Source: Spinacia oleracea
Taxonomy: Eukaryota > Streptophyta > Magnoliopsida > Caryophyllales > Amaranthaceae
Assembly (NCBI RefSeq): GCF_020520425.1
Contig: NC_079488.1
Location: forward strand, 7,169,747-7,233,746
Reading direction: 5' to 3'
Length of the DNA stretch: 64,000 nt
Shown here: positions 34,893 through 47,556 of the stretch, in pieces
Position numbering within the stretch: position 1 is the stretch's first letter
Layout: the number at the start of each line of letters is the position of its first letter
Notes under the pieces: model-generated
The model's database searches: none
The model's input: the letters and a program-made list of their open reading frames with translations, nothing else
What the model was told of the DNA's origin: nothing
Program-made: the position numbers and the translations under genes

Positions 34893-36121
34893 TTTCTTTT
34901 TAATTTATATTTAATTAATATAGTTTTTTTTTTATTAATTTTCTTTGGAAAAAACAATTGTAATCTTATTTTGAATGTGTTTTTCTTTTATCTTAATCTT
35001 AAATCTTATGGAATTGTTCTTCGTTGTTATTTAGAGTGTAATGTAATTGGTATGTTTTTAATGAATAAGATGAGTTCAGATTTGACATATTTTAAAGTGT
35101 AGATGATCACTTAATTGATTTTATTCTGGTTAATTTTTGTTGTATTGTTTTAGAAATACGTTGATTGTAGAATTAGTGAGATGGGTATTTGTTCTTTTGG
35201 GGTTAGATGTGATTTTTGTTGATATTTTGAGTTGATTTTGCATGTTTAAGCCTGGTTTGTGCTAAATTAAGGTGTGAAAATAAGAAAATTAAACACATTC
35301 TGTATTCAATGTTTGTCTTTGAAACATACTAAACTGGCATCCAAATTGTGGGTGTCTGTTACTTGATTGAATCTTGGTATGGTTTGTTTCTAAAAATGTC
35401 ATGATGTTGTTTTGTTGTGTAATTGTTTGCACTTGTTGAATTGTGCAAATTGCAATGTACTCAGAATTCACTAGAATTTTCGTATCGATCTTTAGGTCTC
35501 ACTTCAATTTAGGTTGAAAACATCAAAATTGTGTTAAAAGTAGCAGAGTTTGACACTCTGACAAGGATCATATTGTAGAATGCAACCTTGTACTGTTTGT
35601 TACTAAGGCTATACATGTTCACTTGTTCAGGTTGAGTGACAACATTTTAGTTTGAAAAATGTTTTAAAAAAATAAAAATAAAGTTGTAGAATGTAGCCAT
35701 GAAGGTTCCGAGTGTTGCTAATACCTCTCGTAGAGATTTATTTTGAATTAGCTAAAAACTTTTGGTGAACACTGAATAGACAGAAACACAATAATCTTAT
35801 CTAAAGCCTAGAAACTTGAAAGAAAAGTCCTAGGAAACTTAGATAAGGAAAATCAAAGATAAGAAAAGTACAAGGAAGATTAGATTCTAACATCCTCCTC
35901 TGAAGGCCGTTCATTATGGGTTGAAAGCATGGTTTAGCGTAGAGTCGTTGTCTAACCTCCTTGGCTATTTGACCCCATATTGTAGGGTGATCTGAGTCTC
36001 TTCCTTTTCGCGTATGGCATTGCCACTCCCTTAGCTATACTTAACACACTACAAGGATCATGTTGTAGAATGCAGCCACATTCGAGGGTAACAACGAGCA
36101 AATATGAAGTACTTTGTAGTA
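34893..36121. other. DUF3511 3' flank, no gene seen
   Basis: AT-rich. The phrase GGATCATATTGTAGAATGCA at 35567 recurs as GGATCATGTTGTAGAATGCA at 36055, and a shorter form (GTTGTAGAATGTAGCC) near 35683, suggesting decayed repeat copies. A decayed Stowaway MITE follows at 36122. Confidence 0.45.
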
Positions 36122-36571
36122 CTCCCAATACTAGCACCGTTTTTCTTTTCGGATCGTCCCTTAATACTTGCACCACTTATATAAATGATTTTTTTTTACC
36201 AATATTATATTATTTCTCACACTTACCTACTAACCCACCTACACCCCTACTCTCTATAAAAGATCATTTAAAAATTCACACCCCTTATTCACCACTCCTC
36301 ACCTTTTACACATTTCTCACTAACTATATTACAAATTTATCCCACTATAAACTAACACACATTAAATTAATAAGTCCATTTAAGTGTAGATGCCAACTAT
36401 CTTAGTTGGTAAAGTCTTGAAGGGGTGGTACCCAAGACCTGGGATCGATCCCGTCTACATCAGTTGTCGTCTTGCCCTTTGTGGCTCTCTCTACACTAAA
36501 AAAATAAGTCCATTTAAGTATCTTAAACTTCGCACCGATCAAATCGGTGCGAGTATTAAAGGACTGGGGAG
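36122..36571. mobile_element. Stowaway-like MITE split by a SINE
   Basis: Ends CTCCCAATACTAGCACCG... and ...CGGTGCGAGTATTAAAGGACT, flanked by TA (36120-36121, 36572-36573). Without the SINE and its duplication it is about 316 bp, close to the related intact copy at 45468-45794, with which it shares CGGATCGTCCCTTAATACTT-type sequence and AACTTCGCACCGATCAAA. Confidence 0.85.
36386..36502 (+). mobile_element. tRNA-derived SINE with 17-bp target duplication
   Basis: A box-like TTAGTTGGTAAAGTC, B box-like GGGATCGATCCC, then GCCCTTTGTGGCTC and an A-tail. The direct repeat AATAAGTCCATTTAAGT flanks it at 36369-36385 and 36503-36519. Same family as the SINE at 336-441 by its 3' part. It looks tRNA-like but lacks full cloverleaf pairing. 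Confidence 0.9.
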
Positions 36572-37105
36572 TATTTAACTTTATTCTCTCAAGCTAAAAA
36601 GGAAAATAATTGTGATTTTTGTTAGATATGGAAAGCGTGAAATTTGCAAATCTTTACTCCTAACAAAGTCAGAAGGTGTCCCATTTTTTATTCTTGTGGA
36701 TGCTGCAATTCTTAGGAACAATTGATATCCTTTCCTAAAAGAAATACTTTTTTGGTTCAACTTTGGTGCTCGAGTGACCTAAAAAGCTTATTTTTTTAAT
36801 GATATGATGCTCTTTGAGGTTGAAAGTGACTTATTTTCAACTTTTTCGTTTGATTCTATGTTTATTTTATGCATGTTTATTTTTTCTAGAGTTCATATTT
36901 GGGGATAAGGATATTGAGTTGAACTTTATTGACCATAACCCAAAATCGAGTAATCGACATTGATAAGTTATAAAGTCGGATCTAGTTATTCGGGGATGCG
37001 ATAGAGAAGCAGCTCTAACTGTACATGGCTTTCTACTTTTCTAGTTCTATTGCCTTACAATAATCTTACAATTGGTTCAAAGTTTACTACGGAGTATATT
37101 ATTTA

Positions 37106-37331
37106 CTCTATCTGTTTTAAAATTATAGTCTTGTTTGACTAAAAATTCGGGTTTTAAGAAAAATAAAATATAGTGTATGAGAAAGTGTAAAAAATGGAAA
37201 ATATGTATGGAAAAGTGGGAAAGTGGAATATGTGTATGGCATGGGAAAAGTAATGTCCAAATAAGGAAACAATACTATAAATATAGACGTCCGAAATAGA
37301 AAACAAGACTAAAATTTTAGGACGGAGGGAG
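37106..37331. mobile_element. Stowaway-like MITE
   Basis: 226 bp with ends CTCTATCTGTTTTAAAATTA and ...TTTTAGGACGGAGGGAG, TA on both sides. The left terminus has drifted from CTCCCTCCGT. Confidence 0.82.
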
Positions 37332-37484
37332 TAATAAGTTAAACATCAGTTGTAACTTGTAACTATAAAGCTGATGGATAAGGCCACATGTATCAAAGAA
37401 TTAGGCCTTGTTTTATTTACCTGATATGGGTTGATTTTTCTAATTTCTGATCTGATCTGATCTTGTTTGATTTTTCTAGTATGT

Positions 37485-37845
37485 TGTTAAGGCACAAATG
37501 ATAATACACTAAGTCAATGGTTGCAAAATGTTGACTTTAGTCAGTTAGTTAGTTAAGAGTTTGTTAGCTGTTATAACAAACTTGATGACATGGCATTGTA
37601 TTGTATAAATTCGATATTGCATTGTATAAGTACTGTTTAGCTGATTGTGATCAGTTATCAAATAACAAAAATAAAATCCTAATTCCTATCTCTCTCTCTC
37701 TGATTCTCTCGTACTCTCATTCTTCTCTCTCTTCTTCTTTCTTATCTTCTATTCTTTCCTTCTTCTTAGTTCTTTCTTGACTTGATCAGAAAGAAATTGA
37801 TCAAAGATATTGATCAAAGAAGTCACACTCAAGGTGACTGTAACA
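37485..37845 (+). repeat. 5' LTR of the Gypsy element
   Basis: Begins TGTTAAGGCACAAATG, ends GTGACTGTAACA. Contains (TC)n near 37690. Confidence 0.95.
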
Positions 37846-37846
37846 T

Positions 37847-37858
37847 TGGTATCAGAGC
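37847..37858 (+). other. Gypsy primer-binding site
   Basis: TGGTATCAGAGC, the exact plant initiator-tRNA-Met complement, one base after the LTR. Confidence 0.92.
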
Positions 37859-38019
37859 AACTATTGACATCAAACAATCTTTGATGATCTTCAGATTAGA
37901 CCCTGGGAAATCAATTCTAGAAAAAAGAAATTTTCGCATTAGCAATTAGAAATTGATCAATTTGGTTGAAATTGATTGTTGAGTAATTCCTTAAACTGGC
38001 GCCTGCAACTCGAAAAGTG

Positions 38020-41000
38020 ATGGAGGATCACTTGAAGCAGCTTGAGGAAAGGTTACATGAGCAGTCTGTAAGGGTGGAAACACAATCTGCACAGATTCTG
38101 GATCAATCAAGAAAGATTGATGATATGCTAGCTGTGATGATGGAAATGAAGAATCAATGGAAGGATTCAACTCCTACAGGTTCTAGGAGTGGAGGTAATC
38201 ATGAAACTAATTCATTACAGAAATCTTTAGGGTATAATCCAAAGTTGTCATTTCCTAAATTTGATGGTACTAATTGCAGAATCTGGATTAGGAAATGTAG
38301 CAAGTACTTTAGCTTGTGTAAAATTGCTGATTTAAACATGACTGATAAGGCTGAGAGTTGGGTTAGTAGTTATTTGTCTGCTAGAGGACATGTGGAATGA
38401 CATGAATTTTGTCTTGACTTGACTGCTAGATTTAAAGATACTAGGGGTACCAATTCTGTAGAAAAGTTTAACAAGTTGACATAAACTAATTCAATTGAGA
38501 CATATCTGGATGAGTTTGAAGATTTGAAATCTGGTGTACTACAAACCCATCATAATTTGCCTGAAGAGTTCATATTAGATAGCTTTATTGGGGGTCTTGA
38601 TCCAGTAGTGAAACCCTTTGTGAAAGCTTTCAAACCCAATACTATAGCTGAGGCTGTGGAGTTTGCAAGATTACAAGAAGAACAGAATCTAGCTTTAAAC
38701 CAAAAACCAGCCAAAACACATTCATACTCACAAAATTACAAAGCCATACAAGCTGTCCCTTTGAATGCCAGTAAACCAGCCTTGTTACCCACTCCATCTA
38801 CAAAACCTATTCCACTTCCCATCACTAAGTTTCACAATAGACCAAACAGAAATTTTAGACATGTACCTGCTGATGTGAGGGCTGAGAAAATAGCAAAAGG
38901 CCTTTGTTACTACTGTGATCAACATTATGATAGGAATCATAAATGTCAATTCAAGGAACCACAGCTATTTACTGTGGAGATTGCTGGCAGTAGTGAGGAT
39001 AAAGCAGATAGCAATAGTGATCTAGAAGCTGAAACAGATGAAGATGAGGATGTGAATGAACCAGTTCTGTCACTGAATACACTGTCAGGAAACCAAAACT
39101 TTCAAACCATGAGAGTAAAAGGATTGAAGGGGTCTAGAGTGTTTCATATCTTAGTGGATTCAGGAAGTACTCACAACTTTCTGGATTTGAATTTAGCTAG
39201 AAAAATGGGGTGTTCCATTGAGAGCATTCCAGCTCAGCATGTTACAGTAGCTGATGGCAATCATCTCAAGTGTCAATATGTTTGTAAAGGGTTTAGTTGG
39301 GAGATGCAAGGAAAATTGTTTGTGACTGATGTCATGCTGATTGATTTAGGAGGTTGTGATATGGTCTTAGGTGTCCAGTGGTTGGCTACACTTGGACCAA
39401 TATGTTGGGATTTTAAAGAGTTGAAAATGGTGTTTGATCAAGAAGGTGATCAGTTTACTCTAAAAGGAGTACATCCACAGAAAGTCAGGTTGCTTGAGGG
39501 TCCACCTAAAGAGAAACTTATAGAGAATGCAGTCCAATTGTGTTTGCTACAGGTTAGGGATATATCATTCAATGAAGTGAAATTAGATAATTCCTTGTTA
39601 ACACCTGTGTCAAGTGAGCTGCAGTCATTGAAAGACAGATACAAAGATATCTTTGCTGATCCTGAGTTGTTACCACCTCATAGGGGTGTATTTGACCATA
39701 CCATTCCACTTGAACCAATTGCAAGGCCAGTGAATATTAGACCATATAGGTATCCACTCAAACAAAGGGATATTATTGAGCAATTGGTGCAAGAAATGCT
39801 GGACAGAGGTATAATACAGAACAATGCTAGCCCTTTTGCATCTCCTGTGGTTCTGGTTGGGAAAAAAGATGGTACATGGAGGCTTTGTGTGGATTACAGG
39901 GAGTTGAATAGCAAGACCATTAAGAATAAATTCCCTATTCCTATTATTGATGAGTTAATTGATGAACTAGCAGGTGCTACTGTGTTTAGCAAGCTTGACT
40001 TAAGAGCTGGTTATCATCAACTCAGGGTGCATGATGATGATGTACACAAAACAGCTTTTAAAACTCATGCTGGTCACTTTGAGTTTCTGGTTATGCCATT
40101 TGGCCTTACAAATGCCCCAGCATCTTTTCAAGGATGGATGTACAGTGTGTTTAAACCACTCTTGAGAAAGAGTGTATTGGTGTTCTTTGATGATATATTG
40201 GTGTACAACAAAACTATAGAGGATCATTGGCAACACCTAGGTCAGGTGTTTGAACTCATGAGACACAATATGATGTTTGCTAAAGCTAGTAAATGCAGTT
40301 TTGCCATGGAAAGGGTGGAATATTTAGGACATTATATTTCATCTAAGGGAGTTGAAACTGATCCACAGAAAATTTCTGCAGTGGAAAGTTGGCCTGTTCC
40401 ATCAAATGTTAAGGAGTTAAGAAGTTTTTTGGGCTTAACAGGTTATTACAGAAAATTTGTGCAGAATTATTCTCTTATATGTAAGCCTTTGACTGAGTTG
40501 CTTAAAAAGGGGGCATTTCAGCGGAGTGATCAAGCACAACAAGCTTTTGTTCTTCTCAAAAAAGCTCTTATTTCTTCTCCAGTTTTGGCAGTCCCTAACT
40601 TCTCTAAAGTCTTTGTTGTGGAAAAAGATGCTTCATGTAAGGGTATTGGGGTTGTTTTGATGCAAGAATATCACCCTTTGGCTTATATCAGCAGAACATT
40701 GGGCTCCAAATGGCAAAAGCTCTCTGTGTATGAGAAGGAACTGCTGGCAATTGTTTTTGCAGTTCAGAAGTGGGAGCAATACTTGATGAGCACACATTTC
40801 ATAATTAAAACAGACCAAAAAAGTTTGAAATGGATTTTACAACAGAAAGTATCAACTCCTTTCCAACAGTTCTGGCTTTCAAAGTTAATGGGGTTTGATT
40901 ATGAAATTCAGTACAAAAGTAGAAAAGAGAATGTAGCTGCAGATGCATTATCTAGGGTCCAAGGTTCTTCTATTCTGTGTATGGCAATTTCAGTGGTTTC

Positions 41001-42440
41001 TTCTGACTTAACTGAACTAATAAAGGCCAGTTATTCATTGGATGCCAGCCTGCTAACTACACTCACACAACTGCAGCAACCTGGTGCACTTGCAGTGGAT
41101 AATTTTACCTTGGTGGATGGGTTATTAAGAAGAAAACACAAACTGGTAGTTGGGCCTGATGCTAACTTAAGATCTAGAATCATTATTTGGTTGCACTCAG
41201 AACCTGAGAGTGGACACTCTGGCAGAGATCTCACAGTGAGAAGGGTTAAGAACTTGTTCTACTGGAAAGGGTTGACAAAAGATGTGAGGCAATTTGTAAA
41301 ATCTTGTAAAGTTTGTCAAGCAGCAAAGTATGACACTGCTGCATATCCAGGGTTGCTTCAACCTTTACCTATTCCAGAGGCAGTGTGGGTTGACATTTCC
41401 ATGGATTTTATCACTGGATTGCCTAAATCAGGAGGCAAAGAAGTTATCTTTGTTGTAGTGGACAGGTTAAGCAAGTACAGCCATTTCATGTCTCTTTCTC
41501 ACCCTTTTACTGCAGTTCAAGTGGCTCAGTCTTACCTAGATCATGTGTTCAAATTGCATGGTTGGCCAAGAACTATTGTGAGTGACAGAGATGCTATTTT
41601 CCTCAGCCAATTCTGACAAGGTTTGTTTAGCTTACATGGCACTACATTTTTGCTCTCATCTTCCTATCATCCAGAGACAGATGGGCAAACGGAGGTGATC
41701 AATAGGTGCTTGGAAACCTATCTAAGATGTATGTGTGCTGACAGTCCTAAAGACTGGAATGCTTGGCTACCATTGGCTGAATGGTGGTATAATACCCATT
41801 TCCACTCAGCCACTCAACTCACACCTTATGAAGTTGTGTATGGACAACCACCCCCCTTACACTTGCCTTATTTACAAGGAGATTCTGCTAATTGGGAGGT
41901 GGACAGGAGCATGGAAAGGAGAGAATCTATGGTTTCTCTACTGAAGTTTCATCTTTTAAGAGCACAGGATAAGATGAAGTTACAAGCTGCCAAACACAGA
42001 AGTGACAGAGTGTTTTCAGTTGGGGATTGGGTGTGGCTTAAGCTACAACCCTACAGACAAACTTCAATCCAGCGCAGGGGTAATCAGAAATTGTCTCACA
42101 AGTTTTATGGTCCATTTCAGATCATTGCAGTGGTGGGAAAAGTGGCTTACAAGCTTCAGTTACCAAGTGATGCAAAAATTCACAATGTCTTTCATGTTTC
42201 TCAATTGAAAGTTTTCCATGGTACTTTGCCTATTGCAACTCATATTCCCAACTGGTTCCAAGGTCAAGATCTTCGAGCTAAAAGTCAACCTTTGGCTGTT
42301 TTAGACAGTAGGGTGGTCAATAAGCAAGGACAAGATCAGCTGCAATATTTGGTGAAATGGATAGACGACCTGTACATGAAAGCACATGGGAAATAGCTTC
42401 TGAATTTGTGCTTCAGTTTCCTGATTTTCAACTACCTTGA
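38020..42440 (+). pseudogene. Gypsy gag-pol polyprotein with three stops and a frameshift
   Basis: One frame runs from ATG 38020. Gag, then a variant zinc finger (C-X2-C...H-X-C) at 38905-38946, aspartic protease DSG at 39157-39165, RT with FFDD at 40183-40194, RNase H from about 40600, integrase His/Cys domain about 41185-41325, catalytic core from about 41380, and chromodomain remnant at about 42340-42440. Breaks: TGA 38398-38400, TAA 38482-38484, TGA 41614-41616, and a frame slip near 42365 inside the chromodomain, after which the other frame runs to the stop at 42438-42440. The rest of the frame is preserved, so decay is recent. Confidence 0.93.
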
Positions 42441-42461
42441 ACTTGGGACAAGTTATTTTTC

Positions 42462-42475
42462 AAAGGGGGAAGAAA
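42462..42475 (+). other. Gypsy polypurine tract
   Basis: AAAGGGGGAAGAAA directly before the 3' LTR. Confidence 0.92.
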
Positions 42476-42817
42476 TGTTAAGCCACAAATGATAATACAC
42501 TAAGTCAATGGTTGCAAAATGTTGACTTTAGTCAGTTAGTTAGTTAAGAGTTTGTTAGCTGTTATAACAAACTTGATGACATGGCATTGTATTGTATAAA
42601 TTCGATATTGCATTGTATAAGTACTGTTTAGCTGATTGTGATCAGTTATCAAATAACAAAAATAAAATCCTAATTCCTATCTCTCTCTCTCTGGTTCTCT
42701 CTCTTCTTATTTCTTATCTTCTATTCTTTCCTTCTTCTTAGTTCTTTCTTGACTTGATCAGAAAGAAATTGATCAAAGATATTGATCAAAGCAGTCACAC
42801 TCAAGGTGACTGTAACA
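42476..42817 (+). repeat. 3' LTR of the Gypsy element
   Basis: Begins TGTTAAGCCACAAATG, ends GTGACTGTAACA, followed by TATGT. Confidence 0.95.
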
Positions 42818-43005
42818 TATGTCTGAATAGGTATGATTTGGTTTGATTTTTCTAGTATGTCTGATTAGGTCTGATCTGGTCTGAATTCTAGTATGCTAAT
42901 CTAATAAGCAATAAATGTAACTGGATAGGTGATTAACCGCCGCTCTCCCATCCTCTCTCCCTCTCTTATTTTTTAGGGTTTATTTTCTTGGCCGCCATAG
43001 GCCGA

Positions 43006-43039
43006 AAATAGTCTAATTTCTTCAGAGATTAGACTATTT
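43006..43039. repeat. Perfect 12-bp stem hairpin
   Basis: AAATAGTCTAAT and ATTAGACTATTT with a 10-nt loop. Origin unknown. Confidence 0.8.
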
Positions 43040-43836
43040 CTGACCCTTTTTCCTTTATTTAATTCAGTTATTATCTCCTAAATTCAATAAATTTTCACCA
43101 TATATATGGGCGGAGTTCGTCCTTGTTCGTTAGTCTCCCTACCGTGGAGTTAGTAGTATTAGTATATTTGGGTTGTCATTCAGTGAATTTATGTAGAATT
43201 GGTTCGTTGGTAAAGTTTTATGCGGAATCGCATCCGATATCAATTTTTCGAGTACATTCAGATGAATCAAGTGGAAGTCATCCTCGCGGCTACAACAAAT
43301 CGTTAGACTCTCTCTCTCTGAAAAGGCTGCATATTCCAGCCTTATATACGGGAGACGTTCTAGTATTCTACAATACAAGATTCATTCATCGACCGTAGTT
43401 TTAATGAAGGAAACCTCTTTTTAATTGGTTCAATTGTCATGTACTTGTTAGATTTATATTTCTCATGTAGATATCGTATGATTCTTTATTAATGAATTAA
43501 TTTTCCTTTTTTATAAAAATAATTCTAATAAACAATAAGAATAAGATGAACAAAATAAAGTTTTGAATTTCGCAATTTGTAAGGGAATTCTATGCTCATT
43601 CAACACTCAATAGACCTAATTTGGCGGCATTGACAAATTGTTTCACTGTTGGAACACCAATATGGCGACGTTGACAAAATAGTTTAATATGGAGTCCATT
43701 GAAAGTACAATGTTAATTTCAGTATTCTCCAAAGACTGCGATAATGAGTAATCTATTTGAGCATACTATATTACTATACCTATTTTCGTAACAAGTATCG
43801 CATTTCAAACTACCAAGTTCAATGCATCTTGCAAAC

Positions 43837-43998
43837 CAGTGGCGGATCTAGAAAAAAATATTTAATGGGTGCAAAATAGAAATTACAGATTTTAGTGAGC
43901 TCAAATAATTAATTTTATAACAAAATTTGAAGAAAATCTTTTTCACAATTTAAGTGGGGTCAATTAACCCCATTCTTTCTATATTGACTCCGCCCCTG
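43837..43998. mobile_element. Small hAT MITE
   Basis: 162 bp, ends CAGTGGCGGATCTAG and TTGACTCCGCCCCTG, 8-bp duplication TTGCAAAC (43829-43836, 43999-44006). The CAGNGGCGGA terminus is typical of plant hAT MITEs. Confidence 0.9.
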
Positions 43999-45045
43999 TT
44001 GCAAACTCATGACTCTTATCGTGTTCGGGTTGCATATACTTCTTTACAGTAGAAGTTCAACTTATACAGATATATTCAGTCAGTTTTATAAGTTAGACTC
44101 ATTGAAAGTGAGGAAAAATTATAAGAAAAATCCTCAACTTTAAAGAACTCTAATGGAGATTTGATCGAATAACCATAACCAAGTTTTTATCACTAGGTCA
44201 AGCGTTGCTTGGTGTTTAGCATGCGTAACGGCGTGGAGTATGGACAGGCATAAATAAAACAAAAGCAAGAAATTGATTACAATCTGGTATAAATGATTAT
44301 TTGCCAGTGAGTTGTAACTGATAAGATTTGGATCAAAATAATGCATTGCCACTTTTGCAGACTGCTTAAAAAAATCTTCCAAACATGGATGTCCCCTCCT
44401 ACAGAGAAAGATTGCAAATGCAAACAATATAGCATTATCACCTCAACACTAAAATGCTACTTTATGTATTTTTTTTTTAAAAAATAAACTAATAAATTGT
44501 TTTCAAAATTAGTCAATTTTATTCAACTTATTTCCATTTGTTCAGAACTACAAAGTTTAGAGGAGGGTTGATAAGTGTAAGACTAAATAAGTGCTAATAA
44601 GGTGAAACACGTTATTAAATTTTAGATTAAAAAAAATCAGATAAATAAATCACACCTTAACTGAACATGCTTATTCGATGCAATTACTTTTAGTAGTTAC
44701 TTACCATAACATACATTATTTCTTTATGACATTTTATGAACTTCCATCTAGTTTGGATTAACCTCGATGAAAATTATGGTAAGTAGGAACACTACTATTT
44801 TCAATTCCATTACTCCATAGTCCATACATAGTATACTTTATGTTAGTAATTAAACTTTATTGCCGGATGCGGTTAAGTAAATTATATTTTCACTTATTTT
44901 AGAAAATATAAGTTCCATTCACAAAAACTTAGGAGTAATTTAATTAAAACAAGTTCGGACAAATTGTGTTCGGATAAGGTGCAACTAATATGCAATTTTC
45001 AAAAAAGAAAAATGATGCAATTAGTAAAATAGAGTAAACATCATA

Positions 45046-45299
45046 CTTCCTCCGTTTATTTTTACTCGCAATGTTTGTCACTTTCACGTATGTCAATGCA
45101 CAATTTTGATCATTAATATCTCTAATTCTCTTTAAGAAAACATTATAAAAAGTTAATATTTTGAAATTACACATTAGACGAATCTAGCGAGATCCCACAT
45201 GACTATATTTTATCTTATGTATAAATCACCAACAATAGTCAAATTATAATATGTAAATAGTGTAGAAATCACAAACGTTGCGAGTATTAAAAATCGGAG
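45046..45299. mobile_element. Stowaway-like MITE
   Basis: 254 bp, ends CTTCCTCCGTTTATTTTTAC and ...TATTAAAAATCGGAG, TA on both sides; ACTCGCAATGTTTG pairs with CAAACGTTGCGAGT. Confidence 0.82.
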
Positions 45300-45467
45300 T
45301 AAATATAAGCCAAGGAACACCTTCCTTACATACCCCGTACAAGGGTGATGCAATATAGATCACTCATTTGTCAATGTTGTAAAGTAGCTTAAATGTTCTT
45401 ATTAAAAATTTTGGTAAACGACCGTACGACTGTTAAACTATATGTCTCATCACTCTGTTAAACTATA

Positions 45468-45794
45468 CTCCCTCCGTTCCGGAATACTTGACCTGTTTTC
45501 CTTATCGGACCGTCCCTTAATACTTGACCTGTTTCTAAAAATGGAAATACTCTAACAATATTATATTATTTCTCACTCCACCCCTATTAACCCACCTACC
45601 CCTACTCCATACAAAAAATAATTAAAAATTCAACCCCTACTCTCCCCCAACCCCACCTCTTAACCCACCTCCCACTAACTACATTAAAATAATACCCCAC
45701 TATCAACTACTACCTATTAAATTAAATAAGTCAATTCAAGTCCCTTAAACTTTGTGCCGATCAAAACGGGTCGAGTATTCCGGGACGGAGGGAG
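45468..45794. mobile_element. Stowaway-like MITE, intact relative of 36122-36571
   Basis: 327 bp, ends CTCCCTCCGTTCCGGAATAC and GTATTCCGGGACGGAGGGAG, TA on both sides. Lacks the SINE present in the 36-kb copy. Confidence 0.92.
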
Positions 45795-46398
45795 TATTTT
45801 TTTTTTTGGACAGCTGTTAAACTATATCACTTCACTCAATTAGATAAAAAATATTAGGTGCACTGTAACTCGAATGTATTTCTTTTGTTCATTGGTGGTC
45901 CTCCTCACATGATCTGCACATGTAAGGGGACAATATTAAAGTGCACACCTGAGTACGTCTTAGATGTGTTACAGTTAAATGTAAGCGTCGGACATATGAT
46001 AGGAGACTAGCAGTTTCAAATTCATGTTAAATTGTAATACCGTTCAAATATATTGTAAATAATTCAAAAATGTAACAAAAATCAGACAAAGGCTATTCTC
46101 AAAACGAGGAACTTCTCAAGCGACTTGTGTCCAAAATGGACGCAAGTGACTCTTATTGATACCCATCAATTTGGTATTGAGACTGAAACTAGTGCGGTGT
46201 TAGATATACAAATACACTGCTACAAAGTACAATAGGAGTCATTTGCCTTATCGTACTGATATATTTTGTGTTGATACTAAAAGTGGTTGTAATAAGGTGA
46301 CTTGTGTCCAATTGGTCACAAACCACTTGACGTTTAGCAATCCTCAGCACAAAACTCATTGAAGTATAAAGTTGTAACAAAAGGTCTTGCGCGCACAA

Positions 46399-46998
46399 GG
46401 TGTACAATAAATTTATTGTACACCAAGATAACTTTTATGCAATTTTTTGTAACTTTAACCTATTTTTCTATAACTTTTATATTATAAAATTAAAAAGTTG
46501 ATAGATAAACATTTTAAAGGGTTAAATGATTAATTTATACATTATTAGTGATTTTTAAGAAATAATTTTTATTCAAATGAAAAATTTATCATTAAAAAAT
46601 AAGTAACTTCTACATATATAAATGTAACTTTTGAGCATTTTGAGTCAACTTTTACTCCGGTGTACAATATTTATTGTACACCCATTATAAATAAGAATTT
46701 GGGCAAAAGGTTTTGCGCGCACAAGGTGTACAATAAATTTATTGTACACCAAGATAACTTTTACCCATTTTTTCGTAACTTTAACCCAGTTTTGATTAAC
46801 TTTTATATTAGTAACAAACAATTGATAGAAATGATTAAATGATTAATTTTATACATTATTAGTGGTTTTGGAGAAATATGATTTTACTGAAATGAAAAAT
46901 TTATCACTAAAAAAATAGATAACTTTTACATATATAAGTTTAACTTTTAAACATTTTGAGTTAACTTTTACTTCAGTGTACAATATTTATTGTACACC
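46399..46998. repeat. 326-bp tandem duplication ending in GGTGTACAATA palindromes
   Basis: Unit copies begin at 46399 and 46725. Each starts with a perfect 26-bp palindrome (half-site GGTGTACAATAAA; 46399-46424, 46725-46750) and ends with a near-palindrome with 11-bp arms (46659-46682, about 46975-46998). Flanks TTGCGCGCACAA and AAATAAGAATTTG are duplicated too, so it is a tandem duplication of a small palindrome-ended element rather than two insertions. Confidence 0.88.
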
Positions 46999-47000
46999 CT

Positions 47001-47548
47001 TTGTAAATAAGAATTTGTGTAACTAAAATTTGGCAATCAAGAAAACACTTAAAAGTGGATTATTTACAAGAGCACATAGTATTTACGCATTGCTCTGAGT
47101 CCCTTCTTGTAAGGAACCAACATTATAACTCTCCCCCATTTTGCTAATTATCACATTCCCAAATCCCATTAGTCCTTTGACCAAGACACACATCAAAACC
47201 TTGACTCTTTAAATCACTCAATAGTCAATAGTCAATAGTCAATACCCTTTGTAACGACTAATGAGTGTTAATATTAATAGAATGCTGACATGACACTTGA
47301 AGAAAGTCTTAAGACAATATCCCTTGATCTTGCTCTAACGACTAACGAGTGAGGTGCGGCATACCCCAATTAAAAAGTTCACATGTTTGAGCATACTTGC
47401 ATTTAACAGAGGCAGGGCACACCACAATAATGTGAATGTTTAGCTACAATAGTCATGTGATGAACCAAAGTAGTCAAACTTCTACAGTTCTGACCGTAAG
47501 AAATGTAACACCGATTTTAAGAAACCCAACCACAAGATAACACAAGAT
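47001..47548. other. Intergenic, no gene seen
   Basis: AT-rich with a short AATAGTC triplication (47221-47243). Nothing else recognised. Confidence 0.5.
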
Positions 47549-47556
47549 CATTGCTC

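Larger units (their letters stand above)
37485..42817 (+). mobile_element. Ty3/gypsy LTR retrotransposon (Reina-like chromovirus), coding-dead
   Basis: LTRs at 37485-37845 (361 bp) and 42476-42817 (342 bp; one 19-bp length difference in the CT-rich part and about four substitutions), 5-bp target duplication TATGT (37480-37484, 42818-42822), PBS and PPT. Length 5333 bp. The order protease-RT-RNase H-integrase is Gypsy-type; short LTRs, small size and a C-terminal chromodomain-like segment suggest a Reina chromovirus. Three in-frame stops and one frameshift inactivate it. It inserted in a TCTGATCTGATC-rich repeat that continues on both sides. Confidence 0.95.
42823..45043. other. Intergenic region right of the Gypsy element
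   Basis: Continues the TCTGATTAGGTCTGATCTGG repeat that the Gypsy element entered, then AT-rich DNA. Holds a 12-bp-stem hairpin (43006-43039) and a small hAT MITE. Open frames at 43123-43398 (plus) and 44140-44427 (minus) have no family I recognise. Confidence 0.4.
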
